In this document: positions 29,654 through 38,331 of the stretch, one piece after another
How the letters are laid out: each line of letters begins with the position of its first letter
How positions within the stretch are numbered: the first letter of the stretch is position 1
Assembly: GCA_902593795.1 (NCBI GenBank)
Contig: CACJJR010000002.1
Location: 1 to 64,000 of the forward strand
DNA from: an uncultured Candidatus Actinomarina sp.
GTDB lineage: Bacteria > Actinomycetota > Acidimicrobiia > Actinomarinales > Actinomarinaceae
DNA: 64,000 bases
Direction: 5' to 3'
Notes under the pieces: model-generated
Told to the model about the DNA's origin: nothing
Database searches by the model: none
The model's input: only the letters and a program-made list of their open reading frames with translations
Position numbers and translations under genes: made by a program

Positions 29654-30745
29654 ATGGGGTTTAATTGTGGGATAGTGGGATTGCCAAATGTAGGTAAATC
29701 CACATTGTTTAATGCTTTAACAGAAGCTGAAATTGAATCTGAAAATTACCCATTTTGCACCATTGAGCCTAACGTAGGCATAGTTCCAATTAATGATTCT
29801 CGTTTAGATAAGTTGGCTGAAATCGTTAATCCACAAAAAATCATTCCCACAACAATGGAATTTGTGGATATTGCCGGTCTAGTTGAGGGTGCTTCTAAAG
29901 GCGAGGGCCTAGGAAATCAGTTTTTAACAAACATACGTGAAACAGATGCAATCGTCCATGTAGTTAGAGCATTTGAAAATGAAGATATTGTACATGTATC
30001 AGGTAAAGTTTCTCCTATTGATGACATAGAAGTTATTAATACAGAGTTAGTTTTAGCAGATTTGAGCATTGTTGAAAAACTGTATCAGAAAGCAATAAAA
30101 AGCACTAAAGCAGGTCAAAAAGAAGGCTTACCGCTAAGAGAATTACTAGAAAAAATCCTTCCAATTCTTGAAGAGGGGGAATGTCTTAGAACAGTTTCAT
30201 TTAACAATGAAGAGCAGAAGTTACTAAAAGGATTTCAACTACTAACAAACAAACCTGTTTTATATGTTGCCAATGTTAACGAGAGCGGTTTTGAAAACAA
30301 TCCTCATTTGGAATTGATTAATGAATTTGCTAAAAATGAAGATTCTGAAGTTGTTGCTATATGTGCTGAATTAGAAGCTGAAATATCAACACTACCAATA
30401 GAAGAAAAAAAGGAATTTTTATCAGACATTGGTCAAGCTGAGTCTGGTCTTGATAGAGTTATCAAAGCAGGATATAAACTGCTAGGATTACAGACTTACT
30501 TTACAGCAGGAGAAAAAGAAGTAAGAGCTTGGACAATCAATATTGGTGATCAAGCCCCAAGAGCTGCAGGCAAGATTCATACCGATTTTGAAAAGGGCTT
30601 TATTAGAGCAGAAACAATTGCATTTAAAGACTTTGTAGAAAATGGTGGTGAAAAAGGTGCAAAAGAAGCAGGTAAACTTAGATCAGAAGGTAAAGATTAT
30701 ATTATTAATGATGGTGATGTTATACACTTCTTATTTAGCGTTTAG
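29654..30745 (+). CDS. ychF: Redox-regulated ATPase/GTPase YchF (Obg family)
   Basis: 363-residue P-loop protein. [12 protein letters not shown] is the Walker A motif, [13 protein letters not shown] is switch I, and [19 protein letters not shown] covers G3/switch II. NVNE stands in for the G4 motif (NKxD), typical of the ATP-preferring YchF. A coiled-coil insertion and a C-terminal TGS domain ([14 protein letters not shown]) follow. It binds ribosomes and is implicated in translation and stress control. AAGGAAAT precedes the ATG. Confidence 0.96.
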   Translation: MGFNCGIVGLPNVGKSTLFNALTEAEIESENYPFCTIEPNVGIVPINDSRLDKLAEIVNPQKIIPTTMEFVDIAGLVEGASKGEGLGNQFLTNIRETDAIVHVVRAFENEDIVHVSGKVSPIDDIEVINTELVLADLSIVEKLYQKAIKSTKAGQKEGLPLRELLEKILPILEEGECLRTVSFNNEEQKLLKGFQLLTNKPVLYVANVNESGFENNPHLELINEFAKNEDSEVVAICAELEAEISTLPIEEKKEFLSDIGQAESGLDRVIKAGYKLLGLQTYFTAGEKEVRAWTINIGDQAPRAAGKIHTDFEKGFIRAETIAFKDFVENGGEKGAKEAGKLRSEGKDYIINDGDVIHFLFSV

Positions 30746-30856
30746 CTAATAAAACCTATAGTTCTAGTAGTTATTACTTTAATTTAGATGATTTATTTAA
30801 ATAATATTTACAAAGTAGTTCTTTAACTAAAATGAATATATAGGATAATAAAGCTC

Positions 30857-32260
30857 GTGAAAGTAATTATTGTAGGCGCACACGGAGAGGCAAAAGAGCT
30901 AATTAATAGAATTAGTTCTGGTTGGTCAATTTCCGTTGTTGATTTAGATCAAGAAAAATTACGAAATTTCTCAACAAAAAGACAAATTGAAAAAATACAA
31001 GGAGATGCAACATCTTCTTTAGTTTTAAAAAAGGCTGGTTTAGAAAGTACGACGGCTGTTATAACACTCACTTTAAGCGATGAAGTAAATTTAGAAGTTT
31101 TAAAAATTGCAAAGCAAAATGAGATTATTAGATTGTCATCTGTAATAAATGATGATTCAAATACCGATATGTATAAAAATCTTGGAGTTGAAGTTGTAGA
31201 GCCAGACATCCTCCTTGCAAGAAGGTTTGAACATATTTTAGAACCGAGAAGAGTTGTATCCCAGGCATTTGCAGGTGGTAGAGCTGAAGCAATTGAAATT
31301 GAGATTAGTTCCGACAGTCCTGTTCGAGGAAAAAAATTGCGTGAAATAGGATCGGATTACTATATTGTTGGAGCACTACTTAGAAAAGGTAAGGTTATAA
31401 TTCCGCATGGTGACACAGAGATTGAAACTGGAGACCTTGTCACAATTGTTTTACAATCTGGCGCATTTGCAAATGTAATAAATCTTTTTTCTGGTTCAGA
31501 ATCAAGATTTCCATTAGAGTTTGGAAAAAATATACTTGTAGTACTTGAAAAAGAAGACAATCTTAAAAATTTATCTGAATCTGAGTTTTACACAAGGAAC
31601 ACAAAAGCTGTATCTTTGCTGGTATTAACAAGAGAGGATTTGTTCGAAAATAATCTTGAATCAACTGATGAGACATTTAAAGCAATTCTAAAAGATCAAG
31701 AGTTTGAGATGCATCTAAAGAATAAGTTATCTAATAAAGATATTGAAAACTTGGTTGCTGATTCTTCAATAGGAACAATCTTCTATCCAATTGAAGATGG
31801 AGTGTCAAAATCTAAAATTAAATCATTAATTAATATTTCAAATAAATTAAAAACGCCCATACTTTTTTCAAAGTCAACATATCCATATAAGACTATTGGC
31901 ATATTGATAAATAATGATTTTGGAGAGAGTACATCGAACTCTATAGCTTTTGATTTAGCAGCTTCATTATCTGCTTCATTGACAGCGGTAAATGTTTCTC
32001 AACCAAAATTTTTACAGTCTGAAGAATCATCAAAGTTATCAGATTCAATTGAAAAATTACAAGATTTGGCATTATCTCATGAAGTTCAACTAGATTTAGA
32101 CAATCAAGAAGGAAATGAAGCAAAGATTTTTTCTGACTTATCTACTAATTTTGATCTCTCAATAATTGGTAGTGGAATGAACAAGTCATGGCAAAGTAGA
32201 AAAACTATTGAATACATAACTAATAATTCAAAATCTTCTGTTTTGTATATTCCAAGTTAA
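30857..32260 (+). CDS. RCK (TrkA-type) regulator fused to tandem USP-like domains
   Basis: 467 residues. RCK_N Rossmann domain at 1-120 (VIIVGAHGEAKELI; VVDLD as the acidic ligand position), RCK_C at about 140-215, then two universal-stress-protein-like domains (about 222-340 and 345-467; the last ends SIIGSGMNKSW...SVLYIPS). Such proteins gate K+ or cation transport in response to nucleotides. It lies 2 bases ahead of a cation/proton antiporter gene that has no RCK domain of its own, so it is probably the soluble regulatory subunit. The start is a GTG; no strong ribosome site. Confidence 0.82.
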   Translation: MKVIIVGAHGEAKELINRISSGWSISVVDLDQEKLRNFSTKRQIEKIQGDATSSLVLKKAGLESTTAVITLTLSDEVNLEVLKIAKQNEIIRLSSVINDDSNTDMYKNLGVEVVEPDILLARRFEHILEPRRVVSQAFAGGRAEAIEIEISSDSPVRGKKLREIGSDYYIVGALLRKGKVIIPHGDTEIETGDLVTIVLQSGAFANVINLFSGSESRFPLEFGKNILVVLEKEDNLKNLSESEFYTRNTKAVSLLVLTREDLFENNLESTDETFKAILKDQEFEMHLKNKLSNKDIENLVADSSIGTIFYPIEDGVSKSKIKSLINISNKLKTPILFSKSTYPYKTIGILINNDFGESTSNSIAFDLAASLSASLTAVNVSQPKFLQSEESSKLSDSIEKLQDLALSHEVQLDLDNQEGNEAKIFSDLSTNFDLSIIGSGMNKSWQSRKTIEYITNNSKSSVLYIPS

Positions 32261-32262
32261 AA

Positions 32263-33411
32263 ATGGAAGAATTTGAAGCAGTATCGTTAGTTATAATCTC
32301 TTTAGGCGCCTTTGTTTTACCGCTAGTTGGGCAGAGAATTAAAATACCTGGAATTGTTCTTGAAATTGCTTATGGTATTACTGTAGGACCAATATTAGGT
32401 TGGGTAGATTCTTCTGAATTTATTTCAGGTTTAGCAATTCTTGGATTTCTATTGTTAATGTTTCTTTCAGGATTTGAAATTGAATTAGATACTTTTAGAG
32501 AAAAAGGTCTCAGAACTTTAGCATTACCGATGTCAATTTATCTTTTAACAGTAGTTACTTCTTTTTACCTGATTTCTAGTTTGGGTTATCCGATCTTTCT
32601 AGCATTGGTGCTGTGTACAACAAGTGTAGATATCGTAATTACTATTCTTAGGAGTGATGGGACTATAAAAACAAAATATGGTCAAACATTATTTATGGTT
32701 GCTCTACTTGCAGATATTTTAACTTTGCTAGCGGCAACCGTGTATGCTTCCTTTATAAATGCTGGTGGATTGTCTATATCAAATCTTAATGTAGTACTTT
32801 ATTTCATAGTTGTAATAATGTTACTTCGTATTTTAAGAAGAGTTGCATGGTGGAATCCACAGTTATTTTCAAGAATGTTTGATGGTAATGACCCAGATGA
32901 ACTTGGTATCAGAAGTTCAATTGCGCTAATGTTGGTTCTTGTAGGCGTATCAGTATTTTTTGATATTGAACCAATACTAGGAGCATTTTTAGCTGGAACA
33001 ATTTTTGCCTTCACATTTTCTAATAGGGGAACTCTTGAAAGTAGCCTCAAAGGATTTTCATATGGCTTCCTTATACCTATATTCTTCATAAATATTGGGT
33101 TAAATTATGACATAAGTGTATTTACAGAAACGCAGTTTTTTGTTGAAGTTGGTTATTTATTCTTGATTGCAGTTGGAGTGAAATTTATTCCAGCACTGTT
33201 ACTTGTGTTCTCAAAAATTAAATTTAGAGATATGCTTGCAGGTGGATTTCTACTTTCTGCAAGATTTAGTTTAATTATCGCCATGGCTGAAATAGGTGTA
33301 CACCTTGATTTAATATCTAAAGAATTAGAACAACAAATAATATTACTTGCAGTAATTACAGCAACTTTCTCTCCTATATTTTTTAGATTGGTAAGAACAA
33401 AGACAAGTTAG
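32263..33411 (+). CDS. Cation:proton antiporter (CPA2-like)
   Basis: 382-residue membrane protein with about 11-12 helices of the Na+/H+ exchanger fold. IPGIVLEIAYGITVGPILG near residue 27 and the repeated FLLLMFLSGFEIELD segment are typical of CPA2 (KefB/NapA-like) proteins. A long C-terminal regulatory domain is absent; the preceding RCK-USP gene may supply it in trans. It would couple K+ or Na+ movement to protons and serve pH or osmotic balance. It is followed by the DUF368 gene after 3 bases. Confidence 0.87.
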   Translation: MEEFEAVSLVIISLGAFVLPLVGQRIKIPGIVLEIAYGITVGPILGWVDSSEFISGLAILGFLLLMFLSGFEIELDTFREKGLRTLALPMSIYLLTVVTSFYLISSLGYPIFLALVLCTTSVDIVITILRSDGTIKTKYGQTLFMVALLADILTLLAATVYASFINAGGLSISNLNVVLYFIVVIMLLRILRRVAWWNPQLFSRMFDGNDPDELGIRSSIALMLVLVGVSVFFDIEPILGAFLAGTIFAFTFSNRGTLESSLKGFSYGFLIPIFFINIGLNYDISVFTETQFFVEVGYLFLIAVGVKFIPALLLVFSKIKFRDMLAGGFLLSARFSLIIAMAEIGVHLDLISKELEQQIILLAVITATFSPIFFRLVRTKTS

Positions 33412-33414
33412 TTT

Positions 33415-34317
33415 ATGAAATTTAAAATTGATTTATATATCAAGGGTGTATTTATGGGAATTGCTGAAATAATTCCTGGAGTCTCTGGTGGAACAATTGC
33501 ATTCATAACAGGTATATATGAAGAATTAATTGACTCAATAAAATCAGTGAATGCAAGATCAATTAAACTTCTTATAAATCTCAAATTATCTTTATTCTGG
33601 AAACACATAAACGGTACATTTTTATTAACTTTGCTTTTGGGAATGCTGACATCTATTTTGGCCTTATCTAGGATTATTGTCTTTCTTATAGATGAGCACC
33701 CTTTTAAGATATGGGGATTCTTTTTTGGATTAATAATTGCATCTGCAATTGTTATATTTTATCAGATAGAAACAGTAAGTGTTAGAGTATTTATTGCCTC
33801 AACGGTTGGTCTAATTGTTGCTTCTTATATTGCTTTGGAAGCACCTTCTACTACTCCAAATACAAATTTGTTTATCTTTCTTTCCGGAGCAATTGCAATT
33901 TCAGCTCTGATATTACCTGGAATTAGTGGATCTTTTATTCTTGTATTTCTCTCCAAATATGAATTTATTTTAAATTCTTTAAATAATTTTGATGTAGCTG
34001 TTATTTCTATATTTATTAGTGGATGTGTCGTCGGCTTAGTTACTTTTAGTAGAGTTTTTTCATATCTTTTTAAAAAATATAATGACATAGTAGTAAGTAT
34101 CCTTATAGGTTTTCTTCTTGGGTCTTTGTTTAAGATATGGCCGTTTTATAAAGTGCTAGAGTATGATGCCTATAATGAGCCTATCTACACAAATCCCGTT
34201 TTGCCATCATCAGGACAAGAAAACGAGTTATTGTACTTTATAGTTTTTTCTATTATTGGGTTCATATCTATGTGGGTATTAGAAAAGAAATTTATAGGTT
34301 TAAATAAAGAAATTTAG
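33415..34317 (+). CDS. DUF368 family protein, polyprenyl-phosphate transporter (PopT-like)
   Basis: 300-residue membrane protein with the duplicated DUF368 signature: GIAEIIPGVSGGTIAF near residue 17 and ALILPGISGSFILV near residue 163, each at a re-entrant or helix start. DUF368 proteins have been identified as undecaprenyl-phosphate translocases that return the lipid carrier across the membrane for cell-wall synthesis. About eight helices are expected. It follows the antiporter gene by 3 bases, so the two are coexpressed. Confidence 0.85.
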   Translation: MKFKIDLYIKGVFMGIAEIIPGVSGGTIAFITGIYEELIDSIKSVNARSIKLLINLKLSLFWKHINGTFLLTLLLGMLTSILALSRIIVFLIDEHPFKIWGFFFGLIIASAIVIFYQIETVSVRVFIASTVGLIVASYIALEAPSTTPNTNLFIFLSGAIAISALILPGISGSFILVFLSKYEFILNSLNNFDVAVISIFISGCVVGLVTFSRVFSYLFKKYNDIVVSILIGFLLGSLFKIWPFYKVLEYDAYNEPIYTNPVLPSSGQENELLYFIVFSIIGFISMWVLEKKFIGLNKEI

Positions 34318-34322
34318 ACTAT

Positions 34323-34328
34323 TAAAAT
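34323..34328 (+). promoter_or_regulatory. Possible -10 hexamer TAAAAT ahead of tatA
   Basis: TAAAAT ends 6 bases before the tatA ATG, the spacing for a leaderless mRNA. tatA may also simply be read through from the DUF368 gene 17 bases upstream. Confidence 0.35.
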
Positions 34329-34334
34329 GATGTT

Positions 34335-34472
34335 ATGAGATTAGGATTACCAGAACTTTTAATAATTTTAACAATACTGCTTCTACTTTTTGGGGCAAAA
34401 AGGCTACCAGGCTTAGCTAAATCATTAGGAAAATCTACAAAAGAATTCAAATCTGCACTTGAAGAAGAATAA
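34335..34472 (+). CDS. tatA: Sec-independent translocase TatA, very short
   Basis: 45 residues: RLGLPELLIILTILLLLFG (membrane helix), the hinge AKRLPGLAKSLGKSTKEFK (amphipathic helix) and an acidic tail EEE. The LPEL and FGAKRLP-LAKSLG motifs are diagnostic of TatA/TatE. It forms the pore-like oligomer of the twin-arginine export system in the plasma membrane. It is shorter than the usual 60-90 residues because the C-terminal tail is nearly absent. It is two bases ahead of the cytochrome gene. Confidence 0.9.
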   Translation: MRLGLPELLIILTILLLLFGAKRLPGLAKSLGKSTKEFKSALEEE

Positions 34473-34474
34473 TA

Positions 34475-34762
34475 ATGAAAAAAGTTTCTTTATTGTTTCT
34501 TTTTTTATTTATTGCATGTGGAGCTCAGGAAACCTCTGAACTAACTACTGGTGAGGAAATTTATACTGCAAGGTGTTCAGCATGTCATCAAGCTGATTTT
34601 TCAGGTAGAGCTGGTCCAAGTTTAAAAATGGCTGATGTTTTAGAAATGCCTGATTCATATTGGCTTCAAACTATTTTGAATGGAAAAGGGTCTATGCCAG
34701 CAGTAAGGATTACAGAAGAACAAGCACAGCTAGTAATTGATTATGTTAAAGAAAGTAATTAG
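34475..34762 (+). CDS. Lipid-anchored c-type cytochrome
   Basis: 95 residues with a lipoprotein signal (LLFLFLFIACG, Cys15) and a single mono-haem domain. The haem site is CSACH (Cys34, Cys37, His38), and Met in GKGSMPAV is the likely sixth ligand. Class I cytochrome c on the outer face of the membrane, probably an electron carrier. It immediately follows tatA. The stop codon interlocks with the stop of the convergent malQ as TTAG. Confidence 0.92.
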   Translation: MKKVSLLFLFLFIACGAQETSELTTGEEIYTARCSACHQADFSGRAGPSLKMADVLEMPDSYWLQTILNGKGSMPAVRITEEQAQLVIDYVKESN

Positions 34763-36234
34763 GCTCTTTTAGTAGATTCGTTAAGCTTTTTTAAATCTTT
34801 TTTAATATTCTCAAGAATATCTAAATCTTCTAGTCTCCAAATCCAATTTTTCTCTGATGTTCCGGGGATATTAAATCTGGCTTCTTTGCCAAGCTCAAGT
34901 AAGTCTTGGATAGTTGTTACTGCTAATTGACAAGGTGACTCCCACACAAGAGATATAAAGTTCCAAACATCAGATTCGTATAAAGAAGAATTATTTTTCT
35001 TATATTGATTAAAAAATTCAATTTGAATATCATCAACTTCATTTAACCATTGTTTAATTGTTGGACTGTCATGAGTACCTGTATAAGCAGCAATATTAAA
35101 ACCCCACTCTTTTGGATGAATTTCATTATGTTCAGTGTCATTAGGTATTCTCTGCTGAAGGACTTTCATTCCTGGAATATTAAAATTATTTAAAATGTCT
35201 TCAGTTTCTTTTAAGACAACACCAAGATCTTCAGCAAGTAATTTATTAAAGTTAATTGATTCAGAAACAACATCAAAAAATGTTTTCCATGGACCCTTTC
35301 TCCAATGGCCATTTAATGCAGGTTCATTTGCAGGAATAGCCCAAAATTGAAAGAAACCAACAAAATGATCAATTCGTAAATAGTCATAATTTTTTAAATT
35401 ATATTCTAATTTTTCAATCCAGTATTTATACCCTTCTTCTTTATGATTATCCCATTTATATAGTGCTGTATTCCAAATCTGTCCTTCTACTGTAAAGTCA
35501 TCGGGAACAGCACCTGATACGAAACTCATTTCATTATTATCATCCAAATCAAAAAGATTTTGATTTAACCATACATCAGCAGAATTATGATTCACATAAA
35601 TAGGTATGTCACCAAGGATTTTTACATTTTTACTGTTTGCATATGATTTAAGTTTTTGCCATTGATTATCGAATTCGTACTGTAAGTATATGTTTTTTGT
35701 AAATGTGCTTCGGAATTTATTAAAGACTTCCTCAAAGAGCTCTTCTGAATAATATTGATATTTTTTTGACCATGTATTCCACGATCCTTCAAAATTTTCA
35801 CTCAAAGTTAGGAATGTAATGTGTTGTTTCTTTAAATCATTATCAATATAGTCTTCATATTTTGATTCATTGATATTGACTCTTTCAAAAATTTTATTGT
35901 ATAAATTATTCTTATTTTCATAAACTAATTTATAGTCAACTTTGTCAGAGTTATTTATTTTTATTTCATCCAATTCTTTATCAGTAAAAATTTTGTTATC
36001 TAATTGATCAAGTGAAATAATATATGTATTCCCGAGAATAGATGACTTGCTTGAATAAGGAGAATATTCAATATTGTCAGTAATACCTAATGGTAATACC
36101 TGCCAAACTTGAGTTTTAGACTCCCTTAGTAAATCAACAAACTTATAGCTTTCTTTACCTAAATCTCCAATCCCATAATCACTAGGTAGTGAAGTTGGAT
36201 GTAAAATTAATCCACTAGTTTTATCTATATCCAT
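34759..36234 (-). CDS. malQ: 4-alpha-glucanotransferase (amylomaltase)
   Basis: GH77 enzyme of 491 residues from the preferred ATG at 36234; an ATG 12 codons upstream is also in frame. SGLILHPTSLPSDYGIGDLG, WQVLPLGITD, GDIPIYVNHNSADVW, YDYLRIDHFVGF (nucleophile Asp), LAEDLGVV (acid/base Glu) and YTGTHDSPT match the family motifs in order. It transfers glucan segments and releases glucose from malto-oligosaccharides in the cytoplasm. It is divergent from the amylase-family gene, forming a malto-oligosaccharide cluster with the ABC genes. Confidence 0.95.
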   Translation of the reverse strand: MDIDKTSGLILHPTSLPSDYGIGDLGKESYKFVDLLRESKTQVWQVLPLGITDNIEYSPYSSKSSILGNTYIISLDQLDNKIFTDKELDEIKINNSDKVDYKLVYENKNNLYNKIFERVNINESKYEDYIDNDLKKQHITFLTLSENFEGSWNTWSKKYQYYSEELFEEVFNKFRSTFTKNIYLQYEFDNQWQKLKSYANSKNVKILGDIPIYVNHNSADVWLNQNLFDLDDNNEMSFVSGAVPDDFTVEGQIWNTALYKWDNHKEEGYKYWIEKLEYNLKNYDYLRIDHFVGFFQFWAIPANEPALNGHWRKGPWKTFFDVVSESINFNKLLAEDLGVVLKETEDILNNFNIPGMKVLQQRIPNDTEHNEIHPKEWGFNIAAYTGTHDSPTIKQWLNEVDDIQIEFFNQYKKNNSSLYESDVWNFISLVWESPCQLAVTTIQDLLELGKEARFNIPGTSEKNWIWRLEDLDILENIKKDLKKLNESTKRA

Positions 36235-36272
36235 ATGTTTCAAATATAGAGTACATAATGAAAAATTCATAG

Positions 36273-36278
36273 TAAATT
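36273..36278 (+). promoter_or_regulatory. Possible -10 hexamer TAAATT for the amylase-family gene
   Basis: TAAATT lies 6 bases before the ATG at 36285 with no Shine-Dalgarno sequence. It sits within the 50-base divergent gap to malQ. Confidence 0.35.
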
Positions 36279-36284
36279 AAATTT

Positions 36285-38216
36285 ATGGTTGAAGAGCACA
36301 GTCCTGAATTTGTTGATGCTGGAGAAAAGCAAAAAATTGATTTTTTCGATGGAGATGTACATCTTGGTCATTATGATTTTCGTTTTGATTTTAATGACAA
36401 AAAACACTTTTCAATTTCAAGAGACGGAACAGGTAGAGTAAGAGTTCATTCTCAAAAAAATATTTCAAAACTTTGGATACTTTTGGAAGATGAAGATTTT
36501 AGGCCAATAGAATTAAGAAAATATGCTGAGACAGACAGATTTATATTTTGGGGGACTCAGATACAATTTAGATCCTCAATAGCTAAATTTAGTTTTGCAG
36601 CTTCTACAGACGATCAATTAAATTTATATCTGGGTACAAGTGGTATTGCAAATTTTATATCTCCCTCAGAAAAATGGATATATGATAGTTCTTCTTTTCA
36701 AAGACACACAATACCTGACTGGGTATATGGAGGAGTTATGTATCAGGTATTTCCTGAAAGATTTGCTAACGGTGATAGTTCTATTAATCCACCAAATACA
36801 GTTGATTGGGGCTCAACGCCCACCAGATTGGATTTTCAGGGAGGTGATCTATACGGTGTAATACAAAATCTCGACCATATCGAATCTTTGGGTGTAAATA
36901 TTGTTTATTTAAATCCTATATTTCTTTCTTCCAGTACACATAAATATGATTCTTGGGACCATTTTAAAGTTGAACCAACATTAGGAGGTGATGATGCTTT
37001 AAAGGAACTTATTAAAGAATGTCACAACAGGGATATGAAAATAATACTGGACTGCTCTTTAAACCACGTTCATCCAAGACATTTTGGATTTCAAGATATT
37101 ATCAAAAATGGTGAAAAATCCAAATATAGAGATTGGTTTACAGTATTTGATTATCCAGTCAGATTTATCCACAGACCGCATCTTTATTCAAACACCTACA
37201 AAGTTGGATGGGATGGAAATGAAAGTGAATACAAAAGGTATTTAGAGAAAACTTTCCAGGAAACAAAGGTTCCAGTAGAAATAAGAGATGATGATGGACC
37301 TATCGTAGAGCCAACCTTCAAAGCATGGTGGGGAGTACCGGATATGCCAAAAGTTAATTTTAAAAATAAAGATGCTAGACAATGGGCATTAGATGTTACA
37401 AAGTATTGGATTGAGAATTTTGATATTGATGGTTGGAGAATGGATGTAGCAAAAGAATTAGATTTTTCCTTTTGGAAAGATTTCAGAGATATTGCCTATG
37501 GTACAAAAGAAGATGTTTTACTTATTTCTGAAATCTTTGGAGACACCTCACAATGGCTTCAGGGAGATAGATTCGATGGAACTATGAATTACTCATTCAG
37601 AGAAACCATGACAGACTATTTTGCAACTAAAAGAATTAACGACAAAGAATTTGCTGATTCTTTAGCAAATTTGTATTCCATGTATTCATTTGAAGCTCTT
37701 TCCTCATGTCAAAATCTGCTTAGTTCGCATGATGTAAAAAGATTCTTAAATCGTTCTGGCAATAATGAAGATAGTATTTTAGGCGCAATATTTTTACAAA
37801 CAACATTTCCAGGGATAGCTGGAATTTATTATGGTGATGAAGTTGGATTAGGCGGAGCTGATGACCCGTTTAATAGAGAACCTTTTCCTTGGAATGATCA
37901 ATCATCTTGGAATAAAACAATTCTTGAATTTACTAAAACCATGATGCATATTAAAAAATCAAATCCAATATTTAAATACGGAAGATTTGAATTGTTAGAT
38001 TATATGGAGGATGTTGTAATTTTTCGAAGAATTTTACAAGATGAGTCATTAATTTGTGTTGTGAATCGTGATAGGTTAACAAAGGATATAAATATATCTT
38101 CAAATGCACACACTATTGATATTTTATACGGCAATTGTGAAGCAAATTTAGAAGATGGCTTTGTCAAAATTACTAAAAATAGTGGAGATATTGGAATAAT
38201 TATCCACGAAAAATAG
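36285..38216 (+). CDS. GH13 alpha-amylase family enzyme (cyclomaltodextrinase/neopullulanase type)
   Basis: 643 residues without signal peptide, hence cytoplasmic. An N-terminal beta domain (about 1-130, CBM34-like) precedes the barrel, which begins with GVMYQVFPERFANGD. The catalytic residues are Asp387 (GWRMDV), Glu416 (LISEIFGD) and Asp483 (SSHDVKRF); the first conserved His region is LDCSLNHVHP. The Ile/Val-type YQVFPERF opening and the N-terminal domain favour a cyclomaltodextrinase-like enzyme degrading imported oligosaccharides. It is followed by a terminator and the binding-protein gene. Confidence 0.92.
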   Translation: MVEEHSPEFVDAGEKQKIDFFDGDVHLGHYDFRFDFNDKKHFSISRDGTGRVRVHSQKNISKLWILLEDEDFRPIELRKYAETDRFIFWGTQIQFRSSIAKFSFAASTDDQLNLYLGTSGIANFISPSEKWIYDSSSFQRHTIPDWVYGGVMYQVFPERFANGDSSINPPNTVDWGSTPTRLDFQGGDLYGVIQNLDHIESLGVNIVYLNPIFLSSSTHKYDSWDHFKVEPTLGGDDALKELIKECHNRDMKIILDCSLNHVHPRHFGFQDIIKNGEKSKYRDWFTVFDYPVRFIHRPHLYSNTYKVGWDGNESEYKRYLEKTFQETKVPVEIRDDDGPIVEPTFKAWWGVPDMPKVNFKNKDARQWALDVTKYWIENFDIDGWRMDVAKELDFSFWKDFRDIAYGTKEDVLLISEIFGDTSQWLQGDRFDGTMNYSFRETMTDYFATKRINDKEFADSLANLYSMYSFEALSSCQNLLSSHDVKRFLNRSGNNEDSILGAIFLQTTFPGIAGIYYGDEVGLGGADDPFNREPFPWNDQSSWNKTILEFTKTMMHIKKSNPIFKYGRFELLDYMEDVVIFRRILQDESLICVVNRDRLTKDINISSNAHTIDILYGNCEANLEDGFVKITKNSGDIGIIIHEK

Positions 38217-38218
38217 AA

Positions 38219-38244
38219 CTTGTGCATTAGTGCAAAGTTTTTTT
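38219..38244 (+). terminator. Probable rho-independent terminator after the amylase-family gene
   Basis: CTT(G)TGCA and TGCAAAG form a 7-bp stem with one bulged G and a TTAG loop, followed at once by a run of seven T. It separates the amylase gene from the ABC transporter operon. Confidence 0.6.
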
Positions 38245-38305
38245 CATTTAAGTAGAAAAAATTCTAATTACACATTAGATTGTCATAGACATTCTTAATG
38301 AGTGA

Positions 38306-38317
38306 ATATACGTATAT
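38306..38317. promoter_or_regulatory. 12-base palindrome upstream of the binding-protein gene
   Basis: ATATACGTATAT is a perfect palindrome 14 bases before the start codon at 38332. A TTGTCA element at 38280-38285 could serve as -35. The palindrome lies where an operator for sugar control might act; alternating TA sequence makes chance possible. Confidence 0.3.
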
Positions 38318-38331
38318 ACGAAAGGGAGTAT

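Noticed and set aside
38302-38331. Extension of the binding-protein gene to an upstream in-frame GTG
   Set aside because: The ATG at 38332 has a purine-rich ribosome site and begins a proper lipoprotein signal; the extension would spoil the signal and overlap the palindrome.
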